NCBI GenBank assembly: GCA_942159475.1
Contig: OW804100.1
Coordinates: 7,208,127 to 7,272,126 of the forward strand
Direction: 5' to 3'
DNA: 64,000 bases
From: Sthenelais limicola
Taxonomy: Eukaryota; Annelida; Polychaeta; Phyllodocida; Sigalionidae
Both the position numbers and the translations under genes were made by a program. Positions 22,463-33,930 of the stretch are shown piece after piece. The notes below the pieces were generated by a model. It saw only the letters and a program-made list of their open reading frames with translations. It was not told the DNA's origin and made no database searches. Position 1 is the first letter of the stretch, and every line of letters starts with the position of its first letter.

Positions 22463-22913
22463 TAATACATGCAGTTGGTAGAAGCTGAATAATCAGTGAA
22501 AACGACCGACAATAAGAAAAGCTTTCGGCGAAGTCAACAACTACAGTAACCTAACCATAACCCCATCAACAATCACATTGCTAGTGTTAGTGTGGGAATT
22601 TCTATTTTTCATTCTATCTCATGGTAGATAGGTTTTGCCTATATATTTATAGTAGTGAAACTAAATAAATTGGTATAAGTGTTTTCTCTATGTTCCATCT
22701 GGGTTCGAGACAATTGCTGCTGCGACATAAGCCACCCAACGCCTCCTCCAGGGTGAGTCACCTGTGGACATAACTGACAGCTACTGGCGATCTTGAGTAC
22801 TTTAATCTATGCATTGTGGTGATTATGACTGATTACCCCCATAATTAGCTACACTAACACTAGAAACGCACCTTGATCCCAGTAATATACTCGATTCTCG
22901 GCGTATATGGTAG
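22463..22913. other. Unannotated stretch
   Basis: No feature is recognised. Confidence 0.45.
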
Positions 22914-23093
22914 AGCTATAGCATATCGGCTGGTTACCGATATGAATAAGAAGAAGCTGGAAGCGTTGTGTAATGTTTCAGAGTAATCTGAGAAGTAAAT
23001 AAAATATAGCTATAGCATATCGGCTGGTTACCGATATGAATAATAAGAAGCTGGAAGCGTTGTGTAATGTTTCAGAGTAATCTGAGAAGTAAA
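22914..23093 (+). repeat. 86-bp tandem duplication
   Basis: Two near-identical units at 22914-22999 and 23008-23093, each starting AGCTATAGCATATCGGCTGG, separated by 8 bp. Each contains an inverted pair ATATCGG..CCGATAT around GCTGGTTA. Confidence 0.9.
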
Positions 23094-23235
23094 CATTTAT
23101 TTCCGAACATGGGCTTATATAAGAACAATTCCAGATGTGTCTATATGAATGACCAATGAGAAGGGGAGAATACATTAACCAATAAGAGTAATTAATACAA
23201 ATGGGTATAATTTATGCATAGCCAATCAATGCCGG
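23094..23235 (-). promoter_or_regulatory. Promoter- or LTR-like stretch (weak)
   Basis: Read on the - strand, ATTGG words (complement at about 23152, 23178 and 23220) precede TTATATAAG (23113-23121), and AATAAA follows at about 23098. CCAAT-like, TATA and polyadenylation words in this order are what a compact LTR promoter shows. No second LTR, primer-binding site or clean TG/CA ends were found. Confidence 0.25.
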
Positions 23236-24764
23236 TCACTTGGTCACAGGTAGGGGTGAGCCGGTGTGGTGGTCACATGACCAACCTCTAATTAATGCGA
23301 TTGTAATCAGTAGACAGCTTGGCTAGCTCATTAAGCCTTGCCAGCTGTTCTAGCTTTAATGTTAATCTAATAAGATAATATATGTAGACACACCTGGATA
23401 CATGTAAGGATTAGGTAATTGTGACGTCTGGTATATGAACCTGTAACGGTTATTACTCAGCCTGAATATTCGTGATATTCGATATATAATATATTCACAA
23501 TATTTCTATATAATAAATTCATATTTAATAATACCTTACGTCATGTTATGTAACCTTATATAATCATAGAAAAGCATTAGATCATATATTTATGAGTATG
23601 ACACCAGGGTGTATCGCTTGCGGTATTGACCCGCTTTACAAATATCCAGGGCCTATGTCATGTCAATGCATAAACATATCTAGGCTGAAATAATCTAAGA
23701 TAGGCTGACATACCATTCTTATCTGATCTGGGATCTAGAGTGAATATTAGTTCTGTAGGAGAAAAGTGTAATTCTCCGCATCTCCTCTGAAATTGCTGGA
23801 GGGATTGCTGCGATTTTTGCGGTGGGCATGCTTTGGCATGGTCGGGACCTGTTCTGCTATGTTTTATGAACGATTCCCTAGAAAATAAGGGCTCAATAAG
23901 GGTTTCAAATATGGTTTACACCCACTTTTTTACGCCCACCTGTTTACGTTCGACTTTCCATAAGAAAGCAATAGCTGGATAACCAGTGAACGTGAGTCAA
24001 ATAGGTTCAATGCTGCGTCATGAGAAAGAACGTGTTCTCATAGCAACATAGTTTGACGCTGCAACATAATCCACTCTCTCCTCCTCCCTACTCTAGAGAC
24101 ATTCAATCAGGATCTTTTCGCGCGGATTTAAATTCGCGCAGCAAGGATGTCTCGGAGCTTGTTTATGCAATAATTATACATAACGATCAGGATTAATTTT
24201 CGCGCAAAAAGGCGCTAAAATAGCGGAAATAAATACTGCACGAACATTAATATGTTTACAGTTTATATTGTTCAGCCTTAAAACTTCATTGGAGTTGGAA
24301 AATTGCGTTGGAGGATGGAATATCTAAGCTGTATTCCCAATTGCATCGGACTTCCGAGACACACACATTCCTACCATTCAGTTGCCGCCTGCATAGCTAC
24401 CTACACTCTGTCTAGAGACCTACTTACAGTAAACATCAAAGCTACCCAGCAGTAACCCTATGGCAAGCCGCTCCAAGTAGATCTCAAATAGAGTGTATCA
24501 ACTCCTCTCGAAACATTTTGCTCCCACCCTCCCTCCCTATACACCATATTTAAGTTAATAACCAAACTCCACTGAATGCCAGTGACTCTCAGTGACACAT
24601 TTCTACCATTAATTACTTCAAATAAGTAACACTCGTACAACCAACAATGACTGTTCCAGTGACTACCATTATTTACGAATACCATCTAGAGATAAAACAA
24701 CTTGTGACTATATTCTACCAATGTGACAATGTTGGATGTATGTCGGATAAATTCTCCCACAAAT
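23236..24764. other. Unannotated stretch
   Basis: No coding or RNA feature is recognised. 24110-24240 holds several short CGCG-containing words without an array. Confidence 0.45.
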
Positions 24765-24838
24765 GAGTCAGATTTTTAGAAAATGTACAATTGGCAGAAT
24801 GAGATCTATACATTTAGTAAATTCTGCTAAATTAGGCT
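24765..24838 (-). mobile_element. MITE family A, terminal fragment
   Basis: Inverted right end (GAGTCAGATTTTTAGAAAAT ... TAAATTCTGCTAAATTAGG), followed at once by a short CTTAT repeat. Confidence 0.7.
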
Positions 24839-25015
24839 TATCGTATCTTATCTTATCTTAGATGGTTAAATAAAACATTAATTGGTGTACAAAATGTTCG
24901 CGTCCTGTGATGGTTGAACACATTGTCTCACATTGATGGTCGGTCACCATGCGTAAAATCTTTTGCAGATGAGTCCAGAAAGTTTCTGAAGTTTTCCGAA
25001 GTTCTCTGTGCTTCG

Positions 25016-25180
25016 TCCAGTGTCGGATGTAGTGTAGGATTTATTTCCGACATTGAGGGGCTGCTGGTGCCGATGGGTGCAAAAGTTTCCTGTGGTCCAT
25101 ATATCTCCGTGCATCGTCTATAGTAGGATGTAGTATAGGATTTATTCTCGACATTGAGGGGCTGCTGGTGCTGTCTGGAG
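25016..25180 (+). repeat. Imperfect tandem pair of about 104 bp
   Basis: GGATGTAGTGTAGGATTTAT..GACATTGAGGGGCTGCTGGTG occurs at 25025 and again, with changes, at 25128. Both strands have short open frames across it that mirror the duplication. Confidence 0.75.
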
Positions 25181-25385
25181 CCCAAGATGGAGGTTATTAA
25201 TCCTTTCAGTCACTGGTTTAGGTGGTCCCGGGTCTTTAAAGGTAGTGCTTGAACGCCCTTGGATCCCTTGTGTCCAGACATTGTGACCTCGCCTACTAGC
25301 AACACAGCGTCTTCACTCTTTCAACTGAGGAGATAGAAGGTACAGAGGAATGGTTACTCAGAGTGCAAAGCATAGAGAACAATGG

Positions 25386-25598
25386 CATAAATAGCAGCTG
25401 AACACATTAGTAAATTCTGCTAAATAAGGCTGTAATTTGGTCAATATTAGGTAAATTTGAGTATATTCGGCATTGAATTGATTCTAGCAATCAGTTTGGT
25501 TAGGTTGAACTGTCTTTTGAACTTTATTTTCGTCTGAAATATGGATTATTTGAGAGGATTGTTGAATATAATTTGTACATTTTCTGGTGATTTCACCC
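25386..25598 (-). mobile_element. MITE family A, reverse copy
   Basis: Reads CTGAACACATTAGTAAATTC to TTCTGGTGATTTCACCC, the family in reverse. The first terminus is degraded. Confidence 0.75.
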
Positions 25599-26763
25599 AT
25601 ACAATCTATGGTGCTGGCGGGCGTTTCATAATCAACGTAGCGCGCGCTATTGGATCTAACATATATGCAGAATGTTTAAATACTGCAACCACACATTTCA
25701 ACGCATGAAGCGCGCGGTAATGAACAATTACTGTGGTTTTATCTCTCACGTATATTTAAGCAAGTGCGAACGGTGTATTGGTCTAAAAGATATAATTACC
25801 CATGCATTGCCCCTGATAAGTTATCATCACGGTTGCCAAAGCAAAACACCTACGTCGGAATCTACTGGCTTCAGCTAAATTCTTCAGCATCCTTTAGCAT
25901 CTGACTTGATCTGGGCGATCTATGGGCGTTTTTAATGGCGATAGGGATTTTAAATCGCCTCATGGATTCCCGGCTTTATGAAACAGGAATGATGTCCCCA
26001 CGTTAATTATGTTGTTAACAGAACCATCGTTGCATTAGGTTAACTAGTGCGCGTTGCATTGATTATGAAATGCCTGCCTGGGTGGCAAAGTCAAAGCCAA
26101 AAATTAATTCAATGAAAACGCTATCCACTATACAAATAACAAAAGTAAAAGGCTGATAATGAAACGTGAAAAACACTTATTCCACCCATAAAGCGCCCTG
26201 GTGCTTATTTTTTCAAACCATCCTTGCCCCGACCCTTATTCGGGGCAGGCGTTTATTGTAATATGGCAATGAATACATGAAGGAATACATTTTTGATAAA
26301 AATAATAGTGCCTTTAGATTCTTATGAGAGTCATCCGGATTCCTCAATATCTAGGGGCAGTATCTAGCAAATGTATGAAATTGTATTCAATTAAACTAAT
26401 ATTTAAAAACATTTATTGAAATGGAATTTCTGGTACCATACCTGTAATATGCAAGAAGACACAAATGGCAGCTACCAGTGGGCACATCGCTATACTGTGA
26501 GCCAAGGCTGCATGGGAAGGATAATGACGAATGGCAGAAGTTGAGTTGGATTTAAGGAGAGTGTAACAGTACATTCACCGATCGGATCAATATAGGCAGA
26601 ATATCACAGCTGCAGAAATAAAAGTAATTCCCGATTATGATAAAAACAGGATTTAATGACAGTGAGTGAGTGAGTGAGATTGGTTGCTTTACGCCCTTAT
26701 CAACACGTTTAATATGGTTATATCAAGGGCGGGAGAGCTGAGAGGGAGGCAGTTTATGTTCTA
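25599..26763. other. Unannotated stretch with one weak repeat
   Basis: 26185-26260 carries GCGCCCTGGTGCTTATT and CCTTATTCGGGGCAGGCGTT, weakly like 14790-14905 and 63645-63730. A short (GAGT)n lies at 26655-26679. No gene is recognised. Confidence 0.4.
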
Positions 26764-26857
26764 TTATAAGTTGGGGAACATGATGAGAGATATCTTGGGG
26801 GAGTTGCAGTGCAGTGTCCAAGAAAGGGGGAGGGACATCGAACCCAACATTATAACA
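26764..26857 (+). repeat. Mosaic repeat M, third segment
   Basis: TTATAAGTTG at 26764 and GTGTCCAAGAAAGGGGGAGG..AACATTATAACA at 26814-26857 match two adjacent pieces of 32241-32302, with a different 40-bp spacer between them. Confidence 0.75.
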
Positions 26858-27922
26858 TCTATCCCCCCTCTAGATGGAGCGTACCCTTGATTGGCACACA
26901 TGAGGCTGACATACCTAAAATTTACATAATTAAATAACAATCGAATGTATAAATTTAAATTTCTTACACAATTTTCAGAAAAACGAAGGACATAATTATC
27001 TTCTCTCTTTAAAACCAGAAAACTCAGTGCTTGATAGCAATTGTAATTTGACAAAAAAATAAGTATATATGCTTTTATAGTGATATAAAGCCTTTGCAAA
27101 CAAACCTAAGTTCCCCTGGCCTAGGAGTACTTTTACAAAGTTTTTTTTCTTTTCTTTCTTTCTTAGTTACGTTACTTTATGTTATATATGGATGAAAGAT
27201 GATTCTTTCATTCCACTCCCTCCCTTCCATGGGGGAGGGGGGGTCATAGTTCCAATCAGTTAGACAAGCATGTATACACATACTTAAATTACTGTTCATA
27301 ACAAATATAGCAAACATATCAAATATCAATGATGATTTTAAATCCAAGATCAATACACAATGATTAAGTACAGTCACCGGTACGTCCATGATACATTCCT
27401 GTGAGTTGATTGACAGCAACCACTGCCAAACATAGACCAAAACAGTACATGCCTATTAATTGGAAGTAAAATATAATAAGTTGATTTAAACACATCTCAC
27501 GACCTTCAACCATGTCACAAAAGACAATATTTCCTCTTCATAGACCTACTCCCTCACACAGGTGCAATTCCCAGATGGTAATAAATCACTAATACTAATA
27601 CAAAGATTTGTGAAGTTTGTAATATAATAAAGTTTGTAATATAATAAGTGATAGATAATTCATCTGCTACTGATCTGACGCTTAAATGAGTAAAGCAATT
27701 ACCTTAGACACACCAGTTACATAAGTAGACAAATGGGGGAAAAATAGTCATGATAATCATGCATACTTCAAAACAGCCCAGATATCTACTCAACACCTTG
27801 AGTGATCGTAGTCTAATTAGGATTCCTTAGGATTGCGAATCCATTACACAAATCCCTCCAGGGGGCGGTGCTGGAGGGTGCACTCCTCACCCGGCGCCCA
27901 GACCAACGCCATGCATTTGGTC
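26858..27922. other. Unannotated stretch
   Basis: No feature is recognised apart from a T-rich run at 27135-27165 and a G run at 27231-27243. Confidence 0.45.
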
Positions 27923-28050
27923 CCATAGCAGCCCAGCATAAACACAAGTGGTCTATACAATTGTTTAAATCTAATCCCCCTTGTTCTTGCTCTTGAAGAA
28001 TGCATGGTGATCCAGAGGGTGTAGAATCAATATAAAGGTAAAATAATAAT

Positions 28051-28443
28051 CCAGGCTGGCATCTGTAAAGTCCAAATGATTGATAAATACACTGTCCAAA
28101 GCACGGTGAATCCAAATGGCTATATGGTGCACATAAAGTCCAAACATAGATGTGGTGAAATTAAAGTCCTGGTATTCGTAGAATTAATGTTTAGAATGGA
28201 ATTCTACATAATTTAGTCAATTTCCTGTGTTCTAGCTCCTTTGTGTGGTCGTTAGCTACTCCAGTCTGATATATGTATACATGCATTCGAAAATTCCCAT
28301 GAAATCATAATGGGATGCATGTGTTCGAAATTCCCATTCACCTTCATCCCTATAGGTATAAAAGTGGCTTAATCCAAGCCCGAAATTGTACCAAAAACGG
28401 ACGCGGGTTCTATCACCAGATATTATAAGTTGTCCATGTGTCC
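28051..28443 (+). repeat. Mosaic repeat M, 393-bp core, copy 1
   Basis: It differs from 31873-32264 by only a few bases and one small indel. It contains a TATA box (28357-28364). Direct repeats 3.4 kb apart could be LTRs, but the DNA between shows no gag-pol coding, primer site or polypurine tract, so duplication is preferred. Confidence 0.85.
28357..28364 (+). promoter_or_regulatory. TATA-box word
   Basis: TATAAAAG in the context CCCTATAGG-TATAAAAG-TGGC. Conserved in the copy at 32178-32185. Promoter function is inference. Confidence 0.35.
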
Positions 28444-28574
28444 CATAGCAGCCCAGCATAAACACAAGTCGTCTATACAATTGTTTAAATCTAATCCCCC
28501 TTGTTCTTGCTCTTGAAGAATGCATGGTGATCCAGAGGGTGTAGAATCAATATATAGGTAAAATAATAATCCAG

Positions 28575-29940
28575 AGGGTGACTGGCACTAGATGGCGTCC
28601 GCAATGTGTTGTTTCGAATAATTGCATAAATTTGATTGTTGTTCGTGTTTGTAAATATGTGCAACTTAATATAATATATTTATCGGAAGGCGTTTCTGGG
28701 CGTTATGGGTTATGCGTTATGTGGTTGTTTGTAATTTTTCTAAATTGGTGTTAGTTCAAGCAAATATATGTTTATCAATATAATAATTAAATAGTCACAA
28801 CTTTTTACAAATATTCTTGGTGTTAACTTTGTAATTATGACTCGGTTATTTGAAATGTTTTTGTGGAATTGTTCCTTCTACAATTAATTTTCTACATTAT
28901 TGTTTATTTTCATTGTTCATTTTTACTAGTGTTGACTGTCATTTACCTTAATTGAGCTTTTACTTTCGTGAGAGGGTTTTGCTTGTATTCTGCTGTCGAA
29001 TACACTTCGTAAGAAGTGTGCGGATAGTGTAAGCTGCCCTCTGGCGTTTTTTTGCGGGACTGCTGTTCGTTTTTGCACGCCTGGTGGCTATTTGGGTAAT
29101 TACATTTAGTCTCTGGCGATCTATTTCCTATAATCATTGACATTTTTCTTAGGTTTTTTTTTTTGAAATTTCAATAGGGGTTGACAGTTTATTTAAGAAA
29201 TATTGGAGATCGCGCTTTATAGAGCGTTTTTGGGTGAGTAATTGTTCACAGGAAATGCCGGAAGGTGAAAAGTCCGCGAGGTGGCGTGGTTGGACAATTA
29301 ACCTGGGGCATCTTAAGCTGGGCATCGTCCACTTCTGATTATCTGATTTTATTTTATTTTGTGGCATTAATTTTGTTGAGGACTACTTCTCCCTTTATAG
29401 GCACGATTACAAAGCATCGTTAGCTCTGCACAACATTGTTTGTATATACTATGTAAGAATAGCTAAGAATATGTGTGGGTGATATATGGTTATATGACAA
29501 TCTCTGAGTAAGTAAATGTAACATACATGGTAATATTGTTGTCTTATATAATTGTCTGTTGTAAAAGTATTGTTGCTAAGTACACGTTAATAATAATAGT
29601 TGTACTACACTGGATTATTTGATATTGCTCGTGAATGTAAATCTGTGTCTGTTGTGTGCAGTTATCGATTACAGTATTAAGTTTGTGGTGCTCGACTAAA
29701 TAATTGAAAGTAACCTTTTGTTTGCCATTTTTAATTCATTTTAATTCAACAATAATAAACTGTCTGTTACACGCATTGACTAATATCGTCAGTACTACTG
29801 CTATTATTAATTGGTACATCGACTGAAATGATTAATGTAATGTGTGTGTGTAAGTAAGTGAATCCTGTAAATGTGTGAGTCATATGTTTGCCTCCAAAAT
29901 TATTGCAGGCGAGTAATATTGGTAGGGCAATTATATATAA
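28575..29940. other. Unannotated stretch
   Basis: AT-rich DNA between the two mosaic-repeat copies. No retroelement coding and no repeat array are seen. Confidence 0.5.
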
Positions 29941-30172
29941 GGGTCAGATTTTCATAAAATGTACAATTCCACTTCGCCGATCCTCTCAAATAACCCAAAT
30001 TTCAGACGAAAATAAAGTTCAAATTAAAGTTCAACCTAAACAAACAGATTGCTAGAATCAATGCAATACCGAATATACTCGAATTTACCTAGTATTTATC
30101 GACATTGGAGCCTAACTTAGCAGAATTTACTCAACGTGTACAGCTGCCAATTGTACATTTTCATAAGGCCGT
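29941..30172 (+). mobile_element. MITE family A, nearly complete copy
   Basis: Begins GGGTCAGATTTTCATAAAAT and follows the family to GCCAATTGTACATTTTCAT, where the last 14 bp are lost. Confidence 0.8.
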
Positions 30173-31055
30173 GTTTTCAATGTAAATTTTTGTCATTGCA
30201 GGTATGTGATTTTCCTACTACAAATGTGTAACCGGTATTCCGTGTAAACAATTATCCACAGAAAGAGTTACTTCAAATTAGCCCAGATATCGTACTACTG
30301 AGAATAGTACCAAGTGAATCGCGGCAGACTCGCTATTCTGGACCGTTGTAGCCACCTAGTGGCTATTTTGTTTAGTTTGTGCGTGGTTTTGTTTCCTTTT
30401 GCAGTGTGTTCGAATTATTTCATGGACATAATTAGGCACGTAATGTGTTCTTGAAAATTCGCCCCGATATCATGCTACTAACAATAGTACCAAGTTTCTC
30501 CTGCCAGTTTAACTATAATGTACTGTTGTCGTCACCTATTGGCTATATCTATTAGTTCGCGCGTGTTGTGATTTTATTAGCAGTGTGTAAGAAGATAGCG
30601 TAGTGACAAGTAATGTTTGACGAAAGGGTTATTTACTCTATGCTGGTGAACAATTATTAGAAACGCCAATAAAGTGTTGTAAACAATCAATATGTGAGAA
30701 AGCCCGATTGCGTATATGTTGGTATTTGACTTGTCGATGTTGGAGCTGCCCTCGACCTATGGTTTGGCTAATTGAAACGATGCCTATATGTGGTAACTGA
30801 ATGAAAACAATACCCGACGTATTACATTCTTAAGTTAATTTCTGGAAGTGCCTTACCTGTTGTCAGTCCCTCGTTGGTCCTAAATTTCTTGAAGTAAAGG
30901 TGCAATACGATTACTGTGGTGGGGGATGGCGTGTGACTTCATCCTTGTTGTGGTGCCACCGCTTCGGTTTCGGTGGTTGTGTGTGTACGTTGTGGCGATA
31001 CTATGCAAGTATCTAATGTTTTTGATCCATATGTGTCAATCTGGTAATGTCACAA
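30173..31055. other. Unannotated stretch
   Basis: Two loosely similar blocks (ATCGTACTACTGAGAATAGTA near 30288 and ATCATGCTACTAACAATAGTA near 30469, each followed by CACCTA and TGGCTAT words) suggest an old duplication of about 180 bp. No gene is recognised. Confidence 0.4.
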
Positions 31056-31123
31056 ATCACAATATCACAGTAAAGGTCCCTCAGTGGGCATCACAATATC
31101 ACAGTAAAGGTCCCTCAGTGGGC
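31056..31123 (+). repeat. Two perfect 34-bp tandem units
   Basis: ATCACAATATCACAGTAAAG..GTGGGC is repeated exactly at 31056-31089 and 31090-31123. Confidence 0.95.
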
Positions 31124-31872
31124 AATGTCCTGGTTCTGTAATAGTTCTGCGGTTCGATGAACTTGGTTATTAGTCCTATCTGAACTTATCCTGAGTGGGG
31201 ACGCATGCGGTCATGGCTGTGGCTAGTTCGGGAGTCTGCAGGGTGGCCTGTGCGAGAGGACCGATTGTAGTTGTTGTTGTGGTAATCGTTGTCCATTCTG
31301 TGTTTCACTTGATCTATTTCCCGAGTTCCGTCTTAGTAGGTTAGCTGGTTTTGTATTGGTTGTAGATGTTTCAATATTCCGTGTTTGTAAGTTCGTTACG
31401 GGCAAGCAGCGTGCGAGGCCAAGTTTGTTTAGGCTAGTCGAGCGAGCGTAGTAGCTGTGTGTCTATTAGTTGAGGAGTGTGAGTGACGCTGTATGTTACG
31501 CGGGCGGCGATTGGTCGGTTCTGTGCAGCCGAGCTCAAAAGCCGAACGTTTCCGAAGACGGCTTGTTCCCTTCGCTTATGTTTGTATGGTAAGATGGAAG
31601 GCCATGCCTGTTGTATAAATGCGTCGGGGAATCGCTGATTACTCGGTTGTGATACCAGAAAGACCTTGATATATTGGAGGTAATCGCAGTGTATATTAAT
31701 TCTCTAGGCCTCAGTACCTTGTTTTGGTGGCTAGGAGGTCGGGAAATGTGATTTTGGGAGGATCGGCGGACCATCGGGTTCTCTACTGGTATTGTCGATA
31801 AGTAAGTGGGCGTGGCACATATATTCGGTAAATGCTTGAGGCATATGACTATGCCAGTTGACGCCGATCGGT
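31124..31872. other. Unannotated stretch
   Basis: The - strand has a 144-codon open frame (31535-31969) that runs into the duplicated segment. It shows no recognisable domain and an alternative - frame is also open for 68 codons, so neither is called a gene. Confidence 0.4.
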
Positions 31873-32302
31873 CCAGGCTGGCATCTGTAAAGTCCAAATG
31901 ATTGATAAATACACTGTCCAAAGCACGGTGAATCCAAATGGCTATATGGTGCACATAAAGTCCAAACATAGATGTGGTGAAATAAAGTCCTGGTATTCGT
32001 AGAAGTAATGTTTAGAATGGAATTCTACATAATTTAGTCAATTTCCTGTGTTCTAGCTCCTTTGTGTGGTCGTTAGCTACTCCAGTCTGATATATGTATA
32101 CATGCATTCGAAAATTCCCATGAAATCATAATGGGATGCATGTGTTCGAAATTCCCATTCTCCTTCATCCCTATAGGTATAAAAGTGGCTTAATCCAAGC
32201 CCGAACTTGTACCAAAAACGGACGCGGGTTCTATCACCAGATATTATAAGTTGTCCATGTGTCCAAGAAAGGGGGAGGGACATCGAACCCAACATTATAA
32301 CA
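31873..32302 (+). repeat. Mosaic repeat M, core copy 2 plus extension
   Basis: 31873-32264 matches 28051-28443. It continues with 32259-32302, which matches 26814-26857 instead of the sequence that follows copy 1. The junction shows exchange between family members. TATAAAAG lies at 32178-32185. Confidence 0.85.
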
Positions 32303-32330
32303 GTTCATACCCAGGAAATAGCAATAGAGA

Positions 32331-32350
32331 AGAACTCAAGAAGGGAGAGA

Positions 32351-32420
<70 letters not shown>

Positions 32421-32442
32421 AAAGAACTCAAGAAGGGAGAGA

Positions 32443-32494
<52 letters not shown>

Positions 32495-32516
32495 AAAGAA
32501 CTCAAGAAGGGAGAGA

Positions 32517-32572
<56 letters not shown>

Positions 32573-32576
32573 AAAA
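32331..32576 (+). repeat. Higher-order GAGACC minisatellite
   Basis: Three higher-order units start at 32331, 32423 and 32497. Each has a 25-bp header (AGAACTCAAGAAGGGAGAGA...) followed by 8 to 11 GAGACC hexamers. Every frame is open on both strands (Arg-Asp, Thr-Glu, Arg-Pro, or Leu-Gly and Ser-Arg/Val repeats), so the open frames are not evidence of a gene. Confidence 0.95.
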
Positions 32577-33582
32577 AGAAAGAAAGGCACGTTATGGTCA
32601 TACCCAGGACCACGATTCAAAGACAGTGTTTCATAGATTGGTGGTGTTAATCATATCATATCGTCCTGTGTAGTTCAGCTCAAGCTCAAAAGAGCTTGAT
32701 TTCCATGCATCACCTCGAGGAGGTACTACACCCGGGCTTGCTGTGGAGAGGCAGGTAAGAGTCGCATCACACAACCATTCGACACACGGGTTGCTGCTAA
32801 CTCCCAGGCATACCCTTTATCCCTGTGATTGGTACTAGCAACCCTCACCTATAGTTTTTGCTACTGTTACACATGCCAGTGCTACTCCGGGCCGACCTCA
32901 AATGCACGCAAATGTGGTGGTGGCAAAGTATTACGCACCTACGGGCCGCAGCAAAGAGAGGTTTGGGCGGAGGCAGCCTTTTGGTCGGGGATCAATGCAG
33001 CGGGACAACGGGCCAAGAATTGGGGGAAAAAAGTACATGGATTAGTTCATACATGGGGACGTAGTCCCAGCCAAGGATGCTACGGGTAAAGAATACATGG
33101 ATTAGTTCATACATGGCCCCTACATTTTGGTACTGGTCATACATCGGGCACAGTTACCCAATACCCAACCATTGAACCCAATACCATTATCACGTCCTGT
33201 ACCTCACTAGTAACCTACTTGAGTGCGCAAGCTTCAATCAGACCTATGACGTTTCCTAAGTTCTGATCCCCATCATTCCTGCATCCATACCGATCGATAA
33301 CATGATGGAACTGTCACCTTCCATAACGACCAAAGTCTTCCAGACCCGGTGTCCCAAGAAACCTACAAGTCATCCCTCCCTATCTTCCAACTCCCCCAGT
33401 TATTAACCATCCTAGAGATTGTCTTCACCATGGTGATCCCCACGACTTCACATAAAAAGTGTTTTACTCACGACATGACTCATTACACTAACAACACATT
33501 CAAGGCATTCAGGGCGAGCTGCATACTATGCTTCATTTCAAGAAATGTCTATGGAAACCAGAGAAAATGGTTAGAACGGGGG
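32577..33582. other. Unannotated, somewhat GC-richer stretch
   Basis: TACATGGATTAGTTCATACATGG occurs twice (33034 and 33092). Open frames around 32829-33089 overlap in two phases with no recognisable motif. Confidence 0.4.
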
Positions 33583-33930
33583 AGCAGTGAGTGTGTGGTT
33601 GTGAGTGTCTGTGTGTGTGTGTGTAGGTGTGTGTGTGTGGGCGAGTGTGTGCTGCATCCACTGCAACACCCAACATACCACATACACAGTGTATTGCAGG
33701 TGTGTATTGGTGTGTGCGAGTGATATTACCGACCTTGTCCTAGGGTCCAACCCCAGCAGCACAAGCTCAGTAATAACTGTGTGGTTTTGTAGTGTGTGTA
33801 GTGCGTGTGTGTAGTGCATGTGTGTTGTGTTGTGTGGGTGATGAGTGTGACAGCATATGCAGCACACACTCACCCAACCACACCCACACCCACACCCACT
33901 CACACTCACACCCGCAACCACACATTCACC
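33583..33930. repeat. GTGTGTG/CACACA-rich tract
   Basis: Degenerate GT repeat on the left and CA repeat on the right, giving a region that can fold back on itself. Frames here are Cys/Val- or His/Thr-rich artefacts. Confidence 0.85.

Larger units (their letters stand above)
27923..28574 (+). repeat. Mosaic repeat M, tandemly repeated copy
   Basis: The segment CCCATAGCAGCCCAGCATAA to ATAATAATCCAG occurs at 27923-28053 and again at 28441-28574, giving a 518-bp unit plus a partial second one. Between them lies 28051-28443, which is nearly identical to 31873-32264. Confidence 0.9.

Noticed and set aside
31535..31969. 144-codon minus-strand frame, longest outside simple repeats
   Set aside because: No domain recognised, begins inside a duplicated non-coding segment, and another frame is open over the same bases; chance is plausible.
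28051..32264. Pair of 393-bp direct repeats as LTRs of a retrotransposon
   Set aside because: No gag, protease, reverse transcriptase or integrase motifs between them, no primer-binding site, and junctions are mosaic with a third locus.
32207..32673. Arg/Glu/Thr-rich frames of 140-147 codons and Leu/Gly-rich frames on the other strand
   Set aside because: All frames of the GAGACC array are open, so openness carries no information.
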